In this document: positions 1 through 7,938 of the stretch, piece by piece
How the letters are laid out: the number at the start of each line of letters is the position of its first letter
How positions within the stretch are numbered: the first letter of the stretch is position 1
DNA from: CBDCOD01 sp965219665
GTDB taxonomy: Bacteria > Pseudomonadota > Gammaproteobacteria > CAKMZV01
Assembly (NCBI GenBank): GCA_965219665.1
Contig: CBDCOD010000025.1
Coordinates: 186,001-250,000 of the forward strand
Reading direction: 5' to 3'
DNA: 64,000 nt
The notes under the pieces: model-generated
Seen by the model: the letters and a program-made list of their open reading frames with translations, nothing else
Databases searched by the model: none
Told to the model about the DNA's origin: nothing
Translations under genes and position numbers: made by a program

Positions 1-613
1 GGCGAACGGGATGAAGGAAAGCGCGTGCTGTATTACAGCGGAAGCCTTTATGAGCGGTTTGCTGAAAGTAGCCAACCCCTTCTTGATCTGCACCATTGTA
101 GTCAGGGTTTGAGGGGATGCCGACCTCGTTACAGGCTTGAATAAATTTTTCGGCAATCGGGCGGCGCAGGCGTAGGTCAGAGACTTTGAGCTCTCCACCA
201 ACACCGTGATAGGCATCTTCTCCGCGCATTTGGTCTTCTGATTTTTTGAAGTAGGGGAGTACGTCTGCGTAACTCCAGCCCGTATTTCCTAAAGCGGCCC
301 AGTCATCATAGTCTTTGGCTTGTCCGCGCACATAGAGTAAGCCATTGATGGAGCTACAGCCCCCTAATAGCTTGCCGCGTGGCCATTGCAGTTGGCGCTG
401 GTTGATACCTGCGTCTGGGTTGGTTTTATAGCACCAGTCAAATTGAGGGTTGTGCATGGTTTTGAAGTAACCAATAGGCACATAGACCCAAAAATTTCGA
501 TCGTTTCTGCCTGCTTCCAAGAGCAGAACATTGTCGTTACCAGCAGACAGCCGATTAGCGAGAACGCAACCGGCTGAGCCAGCACCTATTACAATATAGT
601 CGTAGTTTTTCAT
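1..613 (-). CDS. GMC-family FAD-dependent dehydrogenase, N-terminal part (isethionate/choline dehydrogenase-like)
   Basis: Partial gene: the first 204 codons are present and the C-terminal part lies beyond the left edge. The protein opens with a dinucleotide-binding motif (GAGSAG, about residues 10-15) after a beta strand, and the GMC signature around GKLLGGCSSING follows at about residue 85. GMC flavoproteins oxidise alcohols such as choline; isethionate dehydrogenase IseJ belongs to the same family. The ATG overlaps the hpsP stop by four bases (ATGA), so it is translationally coupled to the DHPS genes. Oxidation of a sulfonated alcohol, for instance isethionate to sulfoacetaldehyde for Xsc, is inferred from context. 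Choline or another alcohol is equally possible from the visible part. Confidence 0.8.
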   Translation of the reverse strand, partial: MKNYDYIVIGAGSAGCVLANRLSAGNDNVLLLEAGRNDRNFWVYVPIGYFKTMHNPQFDWCYKTNPDAGINQRQLQWPRGKLLGGCSSINGLLYVRGQAKDYDDWAALGNTGWSYADVLPYFKKSEDQMRGEDAYHGVGGELKVSDLRLRRPIAEKFIQACNEVGIPSNPDYNGADQEGVGYFQQTAHKGFRCNTARAFLHPVR

Positions 614-1632
614 GAGCAAAGGACTATTTTGGCAGCGTGTGTACTGCCGTTGTGAATACTTTCAAAGCCGCTTTGTCCTGCATCTAAGGGCATGGTATCC
701 ACCCAGATCTCTTGTTTGAGATGGCCGAGTGTGTAAAGCTTTTGCAGGAGCGTAACGCTTTGTTCTATTTCTTGCATGGTGTAGGTAAAAGCACCAATAA
801 AGGTGATTTCCCCTAAGGTCATGCGTCTTGCGTCCATGTCGCCTGTGGCTTCTTGTAAACCAAGATGGATAATTGAACCACCGTTTTTGACGGATTGGAT
901 GGCTTGGCGGCGGGTAGCTGCCAGCCCTACTGCATCAAATACGCAGTCGTAATGTTGTGTGGGTATGGGGTGTTCTATCGGGTTGATGGTTTGCGCAAGG
1001 TGCGCGCTGCTTTGTAGGCGCAGTGGGTTGGTTTCACTGATAGTGATGTTTTTTGCGCCATAGTGTTGGAGCAGGATGGCTGTGAGGATGCCAATGGCAC
1101 CGCCACCAATAATGAGTATGTTGTGTTTGGCTAAAAGAGTTTGTGTTAGGTCTGCTTGCGTTAAGTCGATGCCTTGCAGGCGTTTTAAGAGGTTAATCCC
1201 GTGTAAGCATACAGCAGTGGGTTCAGTCAGTGCGCCGATAACGGCGGGTAGATTACCAACAGGTACTAAACAATGATTGGGTATGGTGATATATTCGGCA
1301 AAGCCGCCACCATGGGTCATTCCTATCATGTTAAAGTGAGTGCAGAGGTTGTCGCGCTGGGATAAGCAGTACTCGCATTGCCCACAGGTTATGCGGGGGT
1401 TCATAGTGACGCGCTGCCCTTGAAGTGGGCCTTCTATAACGGTTCCGCACACTTCGTGTCCGAGTATGAGCGGAGGGCGGCGGCGCGGATCATGTCCGTG
1501 CCATGCATGCATGTCTGAGCCACAAATGCCAGCTGCTTCAACCTGCACCAAAGATTCACCTTGTGCTGCAGTAGGGGTATCTACTTGTTGAAAGGTGCAT
1601 AGCAGGTCTTGTACAAAGAGCAGTGCGTTCAT
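610..1632 (-). CDS. hpsP: Zinc-dependent alcohol dehydrogenase, HpsP-like (DHPS 2-dehydrogenase)
   Basis: A 340-residue medium-chain dehydrogenase. Catalytic zinc residues are visible as C37 (GICGSD) and H59-E60 (GHE). Four structural-zinc cysteines lie at C83, C86, C89 and C97, and a Rossmann motif (IGGGAIG) sits near residue 175. The family oxidises secondary alcohols with NAD. In known DHPS clusters, HpsP works with the short-chain enzyme HpsO to interconvert DHPS enantiomers through a keto intermediate. Its stop overlaps the GMC gene start and its start overlaps the hpsO stop, each by four bases. The HpsP role rests on the company of hpsN, hpsO and suyAB; by sequence alone it is a sorbitol/threonine-dehydrogenase-like enzyme. 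Confidence 0.8.
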   Translation of the reverse strand: MNALLFVQDLLCTFQQVDTPTAAQGESLVQVEAAGICGSDMHAWHGHDPRRRPPLILGHEVCGTVIEGPLQGQRVTMNPRITCGQCEYCLSQRDNLCTHFNMIGMTHGGGFAEYITIPNHCLVPVGNLPAVIGALTEPTAVCLHGINLLKRLQGIDLTQADLTQTLLAKHNILIIGGGAIGILTAILLQHYGAKNITISETNPLRLQSSAHLAQTINPIEHPIPTQHYDCVFDAVGLAATRRQAIQSVKNGGSIIHLGLQEATGDMDARRMTLGEITFIGAFTYTMQEIEQSVTLLQKLYTLGHLKQEIWVDTMPLDAGQSGFESIHNGSTHAAKIVLCS

Positions 1633-2399
1633 TTTGCGGTAAATCCTCCATCAACAAAGAGGGTTTGCCCTGTAATATAGTCACTCGCATGGGAGGCGAA
1701 TAAGAGAAAAGCGCCATCTAAGTCTTGTAGCTTGCCATTGCGTCCGATGGCGGTTTGTTGCGCCATTTTATCGGATAGAGCGGGATCGCTAAATACAGGC
1801 TGGGTGAGTTGTGTGGGGAAAAAGCCCGGTGCAATGGCGTTACAGGTGATGCCGTATTGTGACCAGGCTTGTGCCATGGCGCGTGTCATCTGGCAGACAC
1901 CGCCTTTTGCTGTTCCATAAGGGATACTGTTGTTAAAGGCGCGTTGTGATTGTAGTGAGGCAAGGTTAATAATTTTGCCCCATTGGCGTTTTTGCATGTA
2001 GGGTACCAGAGCGCGGCTGAGCAAAAAAGGGACTTTAAGATGTATATCTATAGTTTGATCCCAATCGGATTCGCTTATTTCGTCCCACGGTTGACGCAAA
2101 TTAACGCCAGCGGCGTTCACGATAATATCTACAGATTGTAGAGTATGGTCGGTTATAAAGCGTTCCCAGTCGGAAACTTGTAGTAAGTCTTGGGTAATAA
2201 AACGATGTGTAAAATGAGCCGCGCTTGCTTGCGGGTTTGGAGGTAAACTGGCGCAGGCATCGCGCAGGGTTTCACTATTTCTGCCATGTAGTATAACCGC
2301 AGCACCTGCTTGCGCAAAAGCTTCGCCAATACGCTTGCCAATACCAGAGGCGGCACCCGTTATGAGTGCCGTTTTACCCTGTAGTGTAAATAAGCTCAT
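1629..2399 (-). CDS. hpsO: Short-chain dehydrogenase, HpsO-like (DHPS 2-dehydrogenase)
   Basis: A 256-residue classical SDR with cofactor motif TGAASGIG (residues 14-21), NAAG (95-98) and the catalytic S148, Y161 and K165 (YGTAK). The C-terminal GQTLFVDGG is typical of SDRs of this type. In DHPS degraders HpsO is the partner of HpsP in racemising DHPS, so that HpsN can act on the R form. It lies 34 bp after hpsN and overlaps hpsP by four bases. No strong Shine-Dalgarno precedes the ATG, which suggests coupling to hpsN. The SDR family is certain; the exact substrate is inferred from the cluster. Confidence 0.8.
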   Translation of the reverse strand: MSLFTLQGKTALITGAASGIGKRIGEAFAQAGAAVILHGRNSETLRDACASLPPNPQASAAHFTHRFITQDLLQVSDWERFITDHTLQSVDIIVNAAGVNLRQPWDEISESDWDQTIDIHLKVPFLLSRALVPYMQKRQWGKIINLASLQSQRAFNNSIPYGTAKGGVCQMTRAMAQAWSQYGITCNAIAPGFFPTQLTQPVFSDPALSDKMAQQTAIGRNGKLQDLDGAFLLFASHASDYITGQTLFVDGGFTAK

Positions 2400-2433
2400 C
2401 GTAATGCTTAAGCAGTTATTACCTTAGTGCTCT

Positions 2434-3735
2434 TTAGTGCTTTAGTGTGAATTGTGTATCAGGAAAGTACTTTTTCAAGCGTGCATCTGCAGTGCGTGCA
2501 TGTGCTTCCATGCCTTCTAAGCGTGAAATGCGTGCACAAGAGGCCGCAATAGAGGGAAGTGCTTGATTTTCCATGCGCTGATACGTCAACACTTTAACAA
2601 ATTTGGCAACCGATAGTCCGCCTGTATAGCGTGCTGCTTCTTTTGTAGGCAGTACGTGGTTAGGGCCAGAGCATTTATCGCCAAAGGCTACGGTGGTTTG
2701 TTCTCCTAAAAAGAGTGAGCCATAATTGTTGAGGTTATTGAGCCACCAGTCTAAGTCTGCCGCATGAATTTCCAAGTGTTCAGCAGCGTATTCGTCACTG
2801 ACTGTTACCATTTCTTCACGGGTTGAGCAGAGTTTGACTTCACCGTAGTCTTCCCAAGAGGTTTTAGCTGCTGCACGGGCATCTTCAGGAAGTTCTGCAA
2901 TATAGTGTGGCACTTTTTCTAAGACGGCTTGTGCTAATGCCGCACTATCGGTGATCAACCAAGCAGGGGAGTCAATGCCATGCTCAGCTTGACCAACTAA
3001 GTCAATGGCAACGATATCCGCATCAGCGGTTGCATCAGCAATAATCGCTACTTCAGTAGGGCCTGCAAACACGTCAATGCCTATTTTGCCAAATAGAATT
3101 CGTTTGGCTTCAGCAACAAAGCGGTTTCCAGGGCCTGCAAGAATGTCAGCAGGTTTTAGACCAAATAGACCGTAAGCCATTGCTGCAACGGCTTGTACTC
3201 CGCCCATTGCCAAAATATTGTCTGCGCCACAGTAGTTCATGGTGTAGAGAATATAAGGGTCAATGCCCTCTCCAGCGCGGGGTGGGGAGCAGGCGGTGAT
3301 ATTGGGAACCCCCGCTACTTTTGCTGTGCCAACGCTCATGATGGCAGAGGCAATGTGCGCATAACGCCCACCAGGTACGTAACAGCCAGCAGATTGCATG
3401 GGGCGAATGGTTTGCCCTGTGATCAATCCATCGGATAGTTCTAACTCAAAGCCTTTCATGCTGTCTAATTGTGCTTGCGCAAAGCGTGTGACATTGTCAT
3501 GTGCAAAGGCGATGTCGTCCTTGATGGCTTGAGGGATGGTTTTAGAAACGGCTTCAATGGTTTCAGCGCTGACTAAGATTTCACCATCGTAATTATCTAA
3601 TTTTTTGGTGTAATCTAAGGCAGCAGATTCGCCTTGCTGCTCAATGGTGCTGAGCATATCTAATACGATAGACTGCGTTTCTGTGTCCGTTGTAGAAGGC
3701 TGCTTTGATGAGGATTTAAGTGTAGTAATAGTCAT
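2434..3735 (-). CDS. hpsN: Sulfopropanediol 3-dehydrogenase HpsN, histidinol-dehydrogenase family
   Basis: A 433-residue HisD-family protein. HisD landmarks include PGG (121-123), GPGN (201-204), the zinc-site residues Q249 and H252 (QAEH), EHLEIHA (319-325) and GPNHVLPT (357-364). HpsN carries out the NAD-dependent four-electron oxidation of (R)-DHPS to (R)-sulfolactate. It is not a biosynthetic HisD: no histidine genes are nearby, and it is coupled to suyB by a one-base TAATG overlap. A good Shine-Dalgarno (CGGAG) sits in the end of suyB. Sulfolactate, the product, is the SuyAB substrate, which fixes the assignment. Confidence 0.92.
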   Translation of the reverse strand: MTITTLKSSSKQPSTTDTETQSIVLDMLSTIEQQGESAALDYTKKLDNYDGEILVSAETIEAVSKTIPQAIKDDIAFAHDNVTRFAQAQLDSMKGFELELSDGLITGQTIRPMQSAGCYVPGGRYAHIASAIMSVGTAKVAGVPNITACSPPRAGEGIDPYILYTMNYCGADNILAMGGVQAVAAMAYGLFGLKPADILAGPGNRFVAEAKRILFGKIGIDVFAGPTEVAIIADATADADIVAIDLVGQAEHGIDSPAWLITDSAALAQAVLEKVPHYIAELPEDARAAAKTSWEDYGEVKLCSTREEMVTVSDEYAAEHLEIHAADLDWWLNNLNNYGSLFLGEQTTVAFGDKCSGPNHVLPTKEAARYTGGLSVAKFVKVLTYQRMENQALPSIAASCARISRLEGMEAHARTADARLKKYFPDTQFTLKH

Positions 3736-4910
3736 TATGCACTCCGATATAGCTTGGTCATGACAAATTCTTTATGCCCTAATGCTTCAGCTGCAGTGAA
3801 ACGGCCATTGGCTGTTTTTGCAATGCAATCGATGAGGGAATCGCCTGCCTGGTCAATGGTCATTTCGCGGCGCAATACACCAGAGACGTCAACATCAATG
3901 TGTTCGCCCATAGTACGCATGGTGCGTGGGTTACCACTGATTTTGATAACAGGGACGATGGGGTTGCCGATGACGTTGCCTTGCCCTGTTGGGAAGGTGT
4001 GAATGACGTAGCCAGCCGCTGCCATGAGCGTAACGCATTCAGCAGCAGCAGAGGAGGTGTCCATAAAGTAGAGACCATTGCCTTTAGCAGGGGCTTCGGC
4101 AGGTTTGAGTACATCAATATAGCGCACTTCACGACCGATTTTTTCTAAATTACCTAAGGCTTTCTCTTCAATGGTGGTTAATCCGCCTTCAATATTCCCT
4201 TTGGTCGGCTGAGAGTCAGAGAGGTCTGAGGTTTTATGTGGCTCAATGACTTCATCCTGGTAGGCTTGCCAAGTTGCCATAAATTTTGCAGCGGCCTCAT
4301 CATTGGCAGCACGTGCACGGCATAAGTGCTCTGCGCCTGTGAGCTCAGAAGTTTCTCCAAAAACGCCATACATACCTTGTGGGATCATTTTGTCATACAT
4401 ATTACCAACTGCTGGGCAAGATGCTAAGCCAGTAGTAGTATCAGACTCGCCACATTTAGTTGAAACCCATATCTCGCTTAAATCGCACTCTTCGCGCAAT
4501 AGTCCAGAGGTGGCGTGTACAAACTCCTTCGCAACCCGTGAAGCAGCTGCGATAGTAGCTATATCACCGTTCTGCTCAATGGAGAATCCAGCAACTGGTT
4601 TTCCCGTTTGGGCAATGCCGTCCGTAATGATTTTTGTCCAACCAGGCTCAATCCCAATAACAATAACCGCAGCAATGTTTGGGTTACTGCCTGCACCAAT
4701 AATGGTGCGAAAATGCAATTCTAAATCTTCACCGAATTGTAGTCGCCCATAGGCATGTGGTAGCGCAATAGTGCCTTTAATATTGTTGGCAACTGCTTCA
4801 CAGGCAGCATTTGATATATCGTCTACCGGTAGAATGGCAACGTAGTTGCGGACTCCAACTCTACCATTTTCTCTGCGGTAGCCCCAGCATGTAATATTTG
4901 AATTTGACAT
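3735..4910 (-). CDS. suyB: (2R)-sulfolactate sulfo-lyase, large subunit SuyB
   Basis: A 391-residue protein of the UxaA/altronate-dehydratase family, matching the usual SuyB size of about 42 kDa. A conserved segment near residue 150 (STKCGESDTTTG) and the downstream metal-site region are of the family type. With SuyA it eliminates sulfite from (R)-sulfolactate, leaving pyruvate. It starts 23 bp after suyA with a clear AAGGAA ribosome site and ends in a one-base overlap with hpsN. Separate small and large subunit genes are the expected arrangement for suyAB; altronate dehydratase is the main alternative and is excluded by the neighbours. Confidence 0.92.
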   Translation of the reverse strand: MSNSNITCWGYRRENGRVGVRNYVAILPVDDISNAACEAVANNIKGTIALPHAYGRLQFGEDLELHFRTIIGAGSNPNIAAVIVIGIEPGWTKIITDGIAQTGKPVAGFSIEQNGDIATIAAASRVAKEFVHATSGLLREECDLSEIWVSTKCGESDTTTGLASCPAVGNMYDKMIPQGMYGVFGETSELTGAEHLCRARAANDEAAAKFMATWQAYQDEVIEPHKTSDLSDSQPTKGNIEGGLTTIEEKALGNLEKIGREVRYIDVLKPAEAPAKGNGLYFMDTSSAAAECVTLMAAAGYVIHTFPTGQGNVIGNPIVPVIKISGNPRTMRTMGEHIDVDVSGVLRREMTIDQAGDSLIDCIAKTANGRFTAAEALGHKEFVMTKLYRSA

Positions 4911-4933
4911 AATATTTTCCTTAATAGTTCGGC

Positions 4934-5221
4934 TTACCAGCGTTTAGTTTTTAGATTGTGTGTATGAACATGATCCCCTTTAGAAATTGGCTGGACCACC
5001 TTGCCAATATCTTCGCCATATTTGATGACAGTGTCTCCTACTGCAAGGTCAGTGAGTGCTACCTTGTGCCCAACAGGCACATCATGGTTTACTACTTGAG
5101 TTAGACTGGAGTTGTCTTCTGTTATAACGCATAGCATTTCTGTGTTTGCTGTGAGTCCTTCAATAACGACTACGCCGACATTATCGGCTTTGTCGTGAAT
5201 GAGTAACTGTGGCTCTTTCAT
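4934..5221 (-). CDS. suyA: (2R)-sulfolactate sulfo-lyase, small subunit SuyA
   Basis: A 95-residue SAF-domain protein, the separate small subunit expected in front of suyB. The stretch VPVGHKVALTDL (about residues 49-60) is the typical SAF core, followed by IKYGEDIGK. The subunit is needed for the SuyB lyase activity that releases sulfite and pyruvate from sulfolactate. A ribosome site (AGGAAA) precedes the ATG. The 52 bp separating it from the regulator gene carry a repeated 9-bp motif that may be an operator. Confidence 0.92.
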   Translation of the reverse strand: MKEPQLLIHDKADNVGVVVIEGLTANTEMLCVITEDNSSLTQVVNHDVPVGHKVALTDLAVGDTVIKYGEDIGKVVQPISKGDHVHTHNLKTKRW

Positions 5222-5237
5222 AATATTTCCTCAGTTT

Positions 5238-5271
5238 GTGGGTTATAAAAATAGTGTATAAAGTGGGTTAT
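5238..5271 (-). promoter_or_regulatory. Repeated 9-bp motif between the iclR-type gene and suyA
   Basis: The motif ATAACCCAC (minus-strand reading) occurs twice, at plus-strand positions 5263-5271 and 5238-5246, 25 bp apart start to start. The AT-rich spacer contains TATACA and TATAAC. The repeat sits directly upstream of suyA, so it could be a regulator site or part of an internal promoter for suyAB-hpsNOP. This is only a pattern in the sequence; no known consensus is matched. Confidence 0.3.
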
Positions 5272-5273
5272 GT

Positions 5274-6023
5274 TCATATCAATTTAGACATGTTATCTGT
5301 AGCTGCTTGAAGCGTTGGCAGGAGTTTTTTTAGATCTTCTAAACTGCTGCGAATGGCAGGTGCATGTATTGCCACAGAAAAATCTATTGTGTTTTTCTCT
5401 CTGAAAACTGGCGCGGATATAGCTACCATGCCAGGAATAAATTCTTGATTATCACAGGCAAATTGTTGTGAATGAATTAATTTGAGTTCTTTTTCTAATA
5501 ACTCAATATCAGTGATTGTATTTTCAGAGTGTGCAGTGAGCTTGACGCTTTCAAAGTATTGTTTCCGTGCCTTTGATGGCATATAGGCTAAAAATAGCTT
5601 GCCACTGGCTGTGCAGTATAGAGGAAGTTTTGACCCGATAGGCAATTGAATACGTATAGGCCAGTTACATTCTACACGGTCATAGTAGACGATTTCAAAT
5701 CCTTCTAAAATAGAAAAATTGCAGGTTTCATTTGTTTGTTCAGATAGGTTTTTTAGTATTTGATGGCGTGGTGCGTAGTAGGAGTCGCTTGCCAGAATAT
5801 TGTGTGCTAATTCATATACTTTATTGGTTAGAACAAATTGTTTTTTTCTAGTATGTTTTTGCAAATAGTTCGAATCAACCAATTGTTGCAAAATACGGTG
5901 AACAGTAGTCTTTGCTAAACCTAATTCTCGGGCAATTGTTGCGCAGGAGGCGTTCCCAGAATGATCTACTATTTTTGATAGTACAGTTAATCCTCTAAGG
6001 ATAACGGGGTCTTTTTGAAGCAT
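5274..6023 (-). CDS. IclR-family transcriptional regulator
   Basis: A 249-residue regulator. The N-terminal winged helix-turn-helix spans about residues 10-60 (ATIARELGLAKTTVHRIL). The C-terminal IclR effector domain follows, including SGKLFLAYM. The ATG at 6023 is chosen because AAGGAAAG lies about 13 bases upstream; a longer reading frame would run far into mobA in another frame. It sits four to five bases after the mobA stop and just before suyA, so it is the obvious candidate regulator of the sulfolactate/DHPS genes. IclR proteins usually sense small acids; the effector here could be sulfolactate or DHPS, which is inference. Confidence 0.9.
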   Translation of the reverse strand: MLQKDPVILRGLTVLSKIVDHSGNASCATIARELGLAKTTVHRILQQLVDSNYLQKHTRKKQFVLTNKVYELAHNILASDSYYAPRHQILKNLSEQTNETCNFSILEGFEIVYYDRVECNWPIRIQLPIGSKLPLYCTASGKLFLAYMPSKARKQYFESVKLTAHSENTITDIELLEKELKLIHSQQFACDNQEFIPGMVAISAPVFREKNTIDFSVAIHAPAIRSSLEDLKKLLPTLQAATDNMSKLI

Positions 6024-6027
6024 TGTT

Positions 6028-6660
6028 TTAAGCACTTTCCTTGAGTGTGTGGACGTTTTTCCAGTCCTGAGGTGTATTGATGTTGTGCACTGTATGTGCA
6101 AAATAGCAAGTTGCCATATTTTGTTGTTCTGCAAAACGCCATATACTCGCTTGTTTTGGTAAATAATTTTGCAGGGGTTTTATAAGGCTGATAGGCCATA
6201 TCCCGTGTGTGAAGTAGGCTTGTTGATTAAAGTGGGCAATGCAACCATTTTTTTGCCGATAGCGTAGCATACGGGTGTAGTAGTCGCCGGGTAATGGCAG
6301 GCAATCTATGCTTACGGTGCATAGCCACTGATAGCCTTTTTTTCGTGCCCATAACAAGCCATTGTATATGCCGCTAAGCGGTCCGAGCATAGGGTAATAG
6401 TCGTCTTGTATTTGATCAACGGCCAATTGAGAGTGTGCTAATTGGGTGGCTATAGCGGGTGAGTTTGTGTTACAACTGACTGCTAAGGCGTCACAGCCAA
6501 GTAGTATATTTAACTGGTGGAACAAGAGTGGTTCGGTCTGATAATATAGCTGTGTTTTATCTGAGCCGAAACGAGTAGACCGACCGCCTGCTAATACTAA
6601 GCCAGCACAGGTGTTAGCTTCTTTGCTTGGGGTTGGGGTAGTAGTCATTGGGGTTCTCAT
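6028..6660 (-). CDS. mobA: Molybdenum cofactor guanylyltransferase MobA
   Basis: A 210-residue nucleotidyltransferase with the MobA signature LAGGRSTRFGSDK (residues 23-35) and a metal-binding aspartate in VSIDCLPLP at mid-length. MobA adds GMP to molybdopterin to make the MGD cofactor, which the adjacent SoeA requires. The start is either ATG 6660 or ATG 6648; both overlap the preceding gene, by 47 or 35 bases. Its placement inside the sulfite-oxidising and sulfonate gene run, rather than with other cofactor genes, links cofactor supply to SoeABC production. Confidence 0.9.
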   Translation of the reverse strand: MRTPMTTTPTPSKEANTCAGLVLAGGRSTRFGSDKTQLYYQTEPLLFHQLNILLGCDALAVSCNTNSPAIATQLAHSQLAVDQIQDDYYPMLGPLSGIYNGLLWARKKGYQWLCTVSIDCLPLPGDYYTRMLRYRQKNGCIAHFNQQAYFTHGIWPISLIKPLQNYLPKQASIWRFAEQQNMATCYFAHTVHNINTPQDWKNVHTLKESA

Positions 6661-6970
6661 TTGGACGTGGAATGAGGCAGGTAAAGTCTTTTTCTATCAA
6701 TAGGTTGATAGAGCCGTGTACGCCTTCACAAGAAACCATATCGCTGTTAGAAAATTGTTGTGCTATCTGTGTAGGCATGGTAATGTGTAGCGTATTATTA
6801 TCTAAGTGCAACAACCACTGTGTGCCCGTAGTTAATCGGTACTGGATGTGTTGTTGCGCACTATCTATAAAGCGCAAGCATGTGCTGATTGCTTCATTAT
6901 TTGTGAGTGAAGCAATCTCGGATTTGCGCAAGCGTAGGCGTATGCTATTATCAATAAGACGGACTTTCAT
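6614..6970 (-). CDS. Small conserved protein (DUF7009-like)
   Basis: A 118-residue soluble protein without signal peptide or membrane segment. The opening (MKVRLIDNSIRLRLRKSE) and the closing pattern of EKDFTCL followed by an acidic/proline stretch and YPNP look like the small family called DUF7009, recalled from memory. Its function is not known to me. It overlaps soeC by four bases (ATGA) and mobA by 35-47 bases. That position suggests a part in maturation or function of the molybdoenzyme, for which the sequence itself gives no proof. Confidence 0.7.
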   Translation of the reverse strand: MKVRLIDNSIRLRLRKSEIASLTNNEAISTCLRFIDSAQQHIQYRLTTGTQWLLHLDNNTLHITMPTQIAQQFSNSDMVSCEGVHGSINLLIEKDFTCLIPRPNENPNDYYPNPKQRS

Positions 6971-7923
6971 TTTTGATAGTAGAGGGAAACAGTATGCTTG
7001 GCTTGAGCAAAGAATAAATAACGTTCAGCTGCGATGCCAATCGCGCAAATGGCAAGTATGCCACCAAAGAAAAATGCCGTGCTGGCAAAGAATAGTCCAA
7101 TTAAAGGAATGAGGTAGGTGGCTATTATTGCTATCGCCATTAAAGGGGTAGCATGACGTCTTGCTATTTCGTAGCCCATCTCTTTCATGAGGTAGTTGGC
7201 TGATGAGTGTGGTGGGTCAAGTTGTTTAATCTCTCCTTGTAGTCCAATAGCACTCTGTATGGAACTATTACCGTAGTTGAGTTTTCTAATCCATAGTATT
7301 TTATTGATGAGAGCTATGCAGATAATGGGGAGCATCAAAGTGATAGAGGCGCTCATTTCACTTAAGTAGGCGAATAATTCAATGATGTAACTGCTGTCGC
7401 CTTGTAGTCCAGCAGTAGCTAGCAGCAGACTATTAATAAACCACCATAGCACTCCTCCACAGAGTAAGGCATGTGCGAGATAGCCAATGACTGTCCACAC
7501 ATTATGCCAGGCAGCAATTGGTTTTAGTGAGGCATAAATCATGGCAGTTGTAAAGACAGTCGATAGTGATAGGATGATGCATAGTAATCCTGCTGTTTTT
7601 TGCAAACTGTACCAGCCATAGAAGGTGGCTACTGCCAATAGCAACATCGGCATAAAACTTAAAACAGCACTTATGCCTTCACGCGATAACCAAGAGGAGC
7701 GGTATTGGCTCATAGCACGCCACGCGCGTTCAGGATGCCCAAGATGCCATGTTGAAGCACTGAGACCGACTACATTGAGGATAAATGCTATGCCTAAGCA
7801 TGCGTAGATTAACCAATTTGGTATATGTTGTGCCAGCAGTGTAGATAAGCCTAACCAGCAGAGTAAGCCATAACCAAATCCGGTGAAGGTGGTAAAAAGG
7901 ATAACGGAGCCAGCAGGATGCAT
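6967..7923 (-). CDS. soeC: Sulfite dehydrogenase membrane anchor SoeC (DmsC/NrfD type)
   Basis: A 318-residue polytopic membrane protein with about eight hydrophobic segments, the usual size for SoeC. GHPERAWRAM near residue 65 is the DmsC-type motif. It anchors the cytoplasmic SoeAB catalytic unit and passes electrons from sulfite oxidation to quinone. It begins 15 bp after soeB and overlaps the next gene by four bases. A DMSO/polysulfide reductase anchor is the family alternative; the sulfite role comes from the neighbouring sulfite-producing enzymes and the match of all three subunit sizes. Confidence 0.85.
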   Translation of the reverse strand: MHPAGSVILFTTFTGFGYGLLCWLGLSTLLAQHIPNWLIYACLGIAFILNVVGLSASTWHLGHPERAWRAMSQYRSSWLSREGISAVLSFMPMLLLAVATFYGWYSLQKTAGLLCIILSLSTVFTTAMIYASLKPIAAWHNVWTVIGYLAHALLCGGVLWWFINSLLLATAGLQGDSSYIIELFAYLSEMSASITLMLPIICIALINKILWIRKLNYGNSSIQSAIGLQGEIKQLDPPHSSANYLMKEMGYEIARRHATPLMAIAIIATYLIPLIGLFFASTAFFFGGILAICAIGIAAERYLFFAQAKHTVSLYYQK

Positions 7924-7938
7924 AGTAGTTTATAAAGG

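Noticed and set aside
4303..4752. 149-codon plus-strand frame opposite suyB
   Set aside because: It is antisense to a well-supported gene, has no family features and follows from codon bias of the opposite strand.
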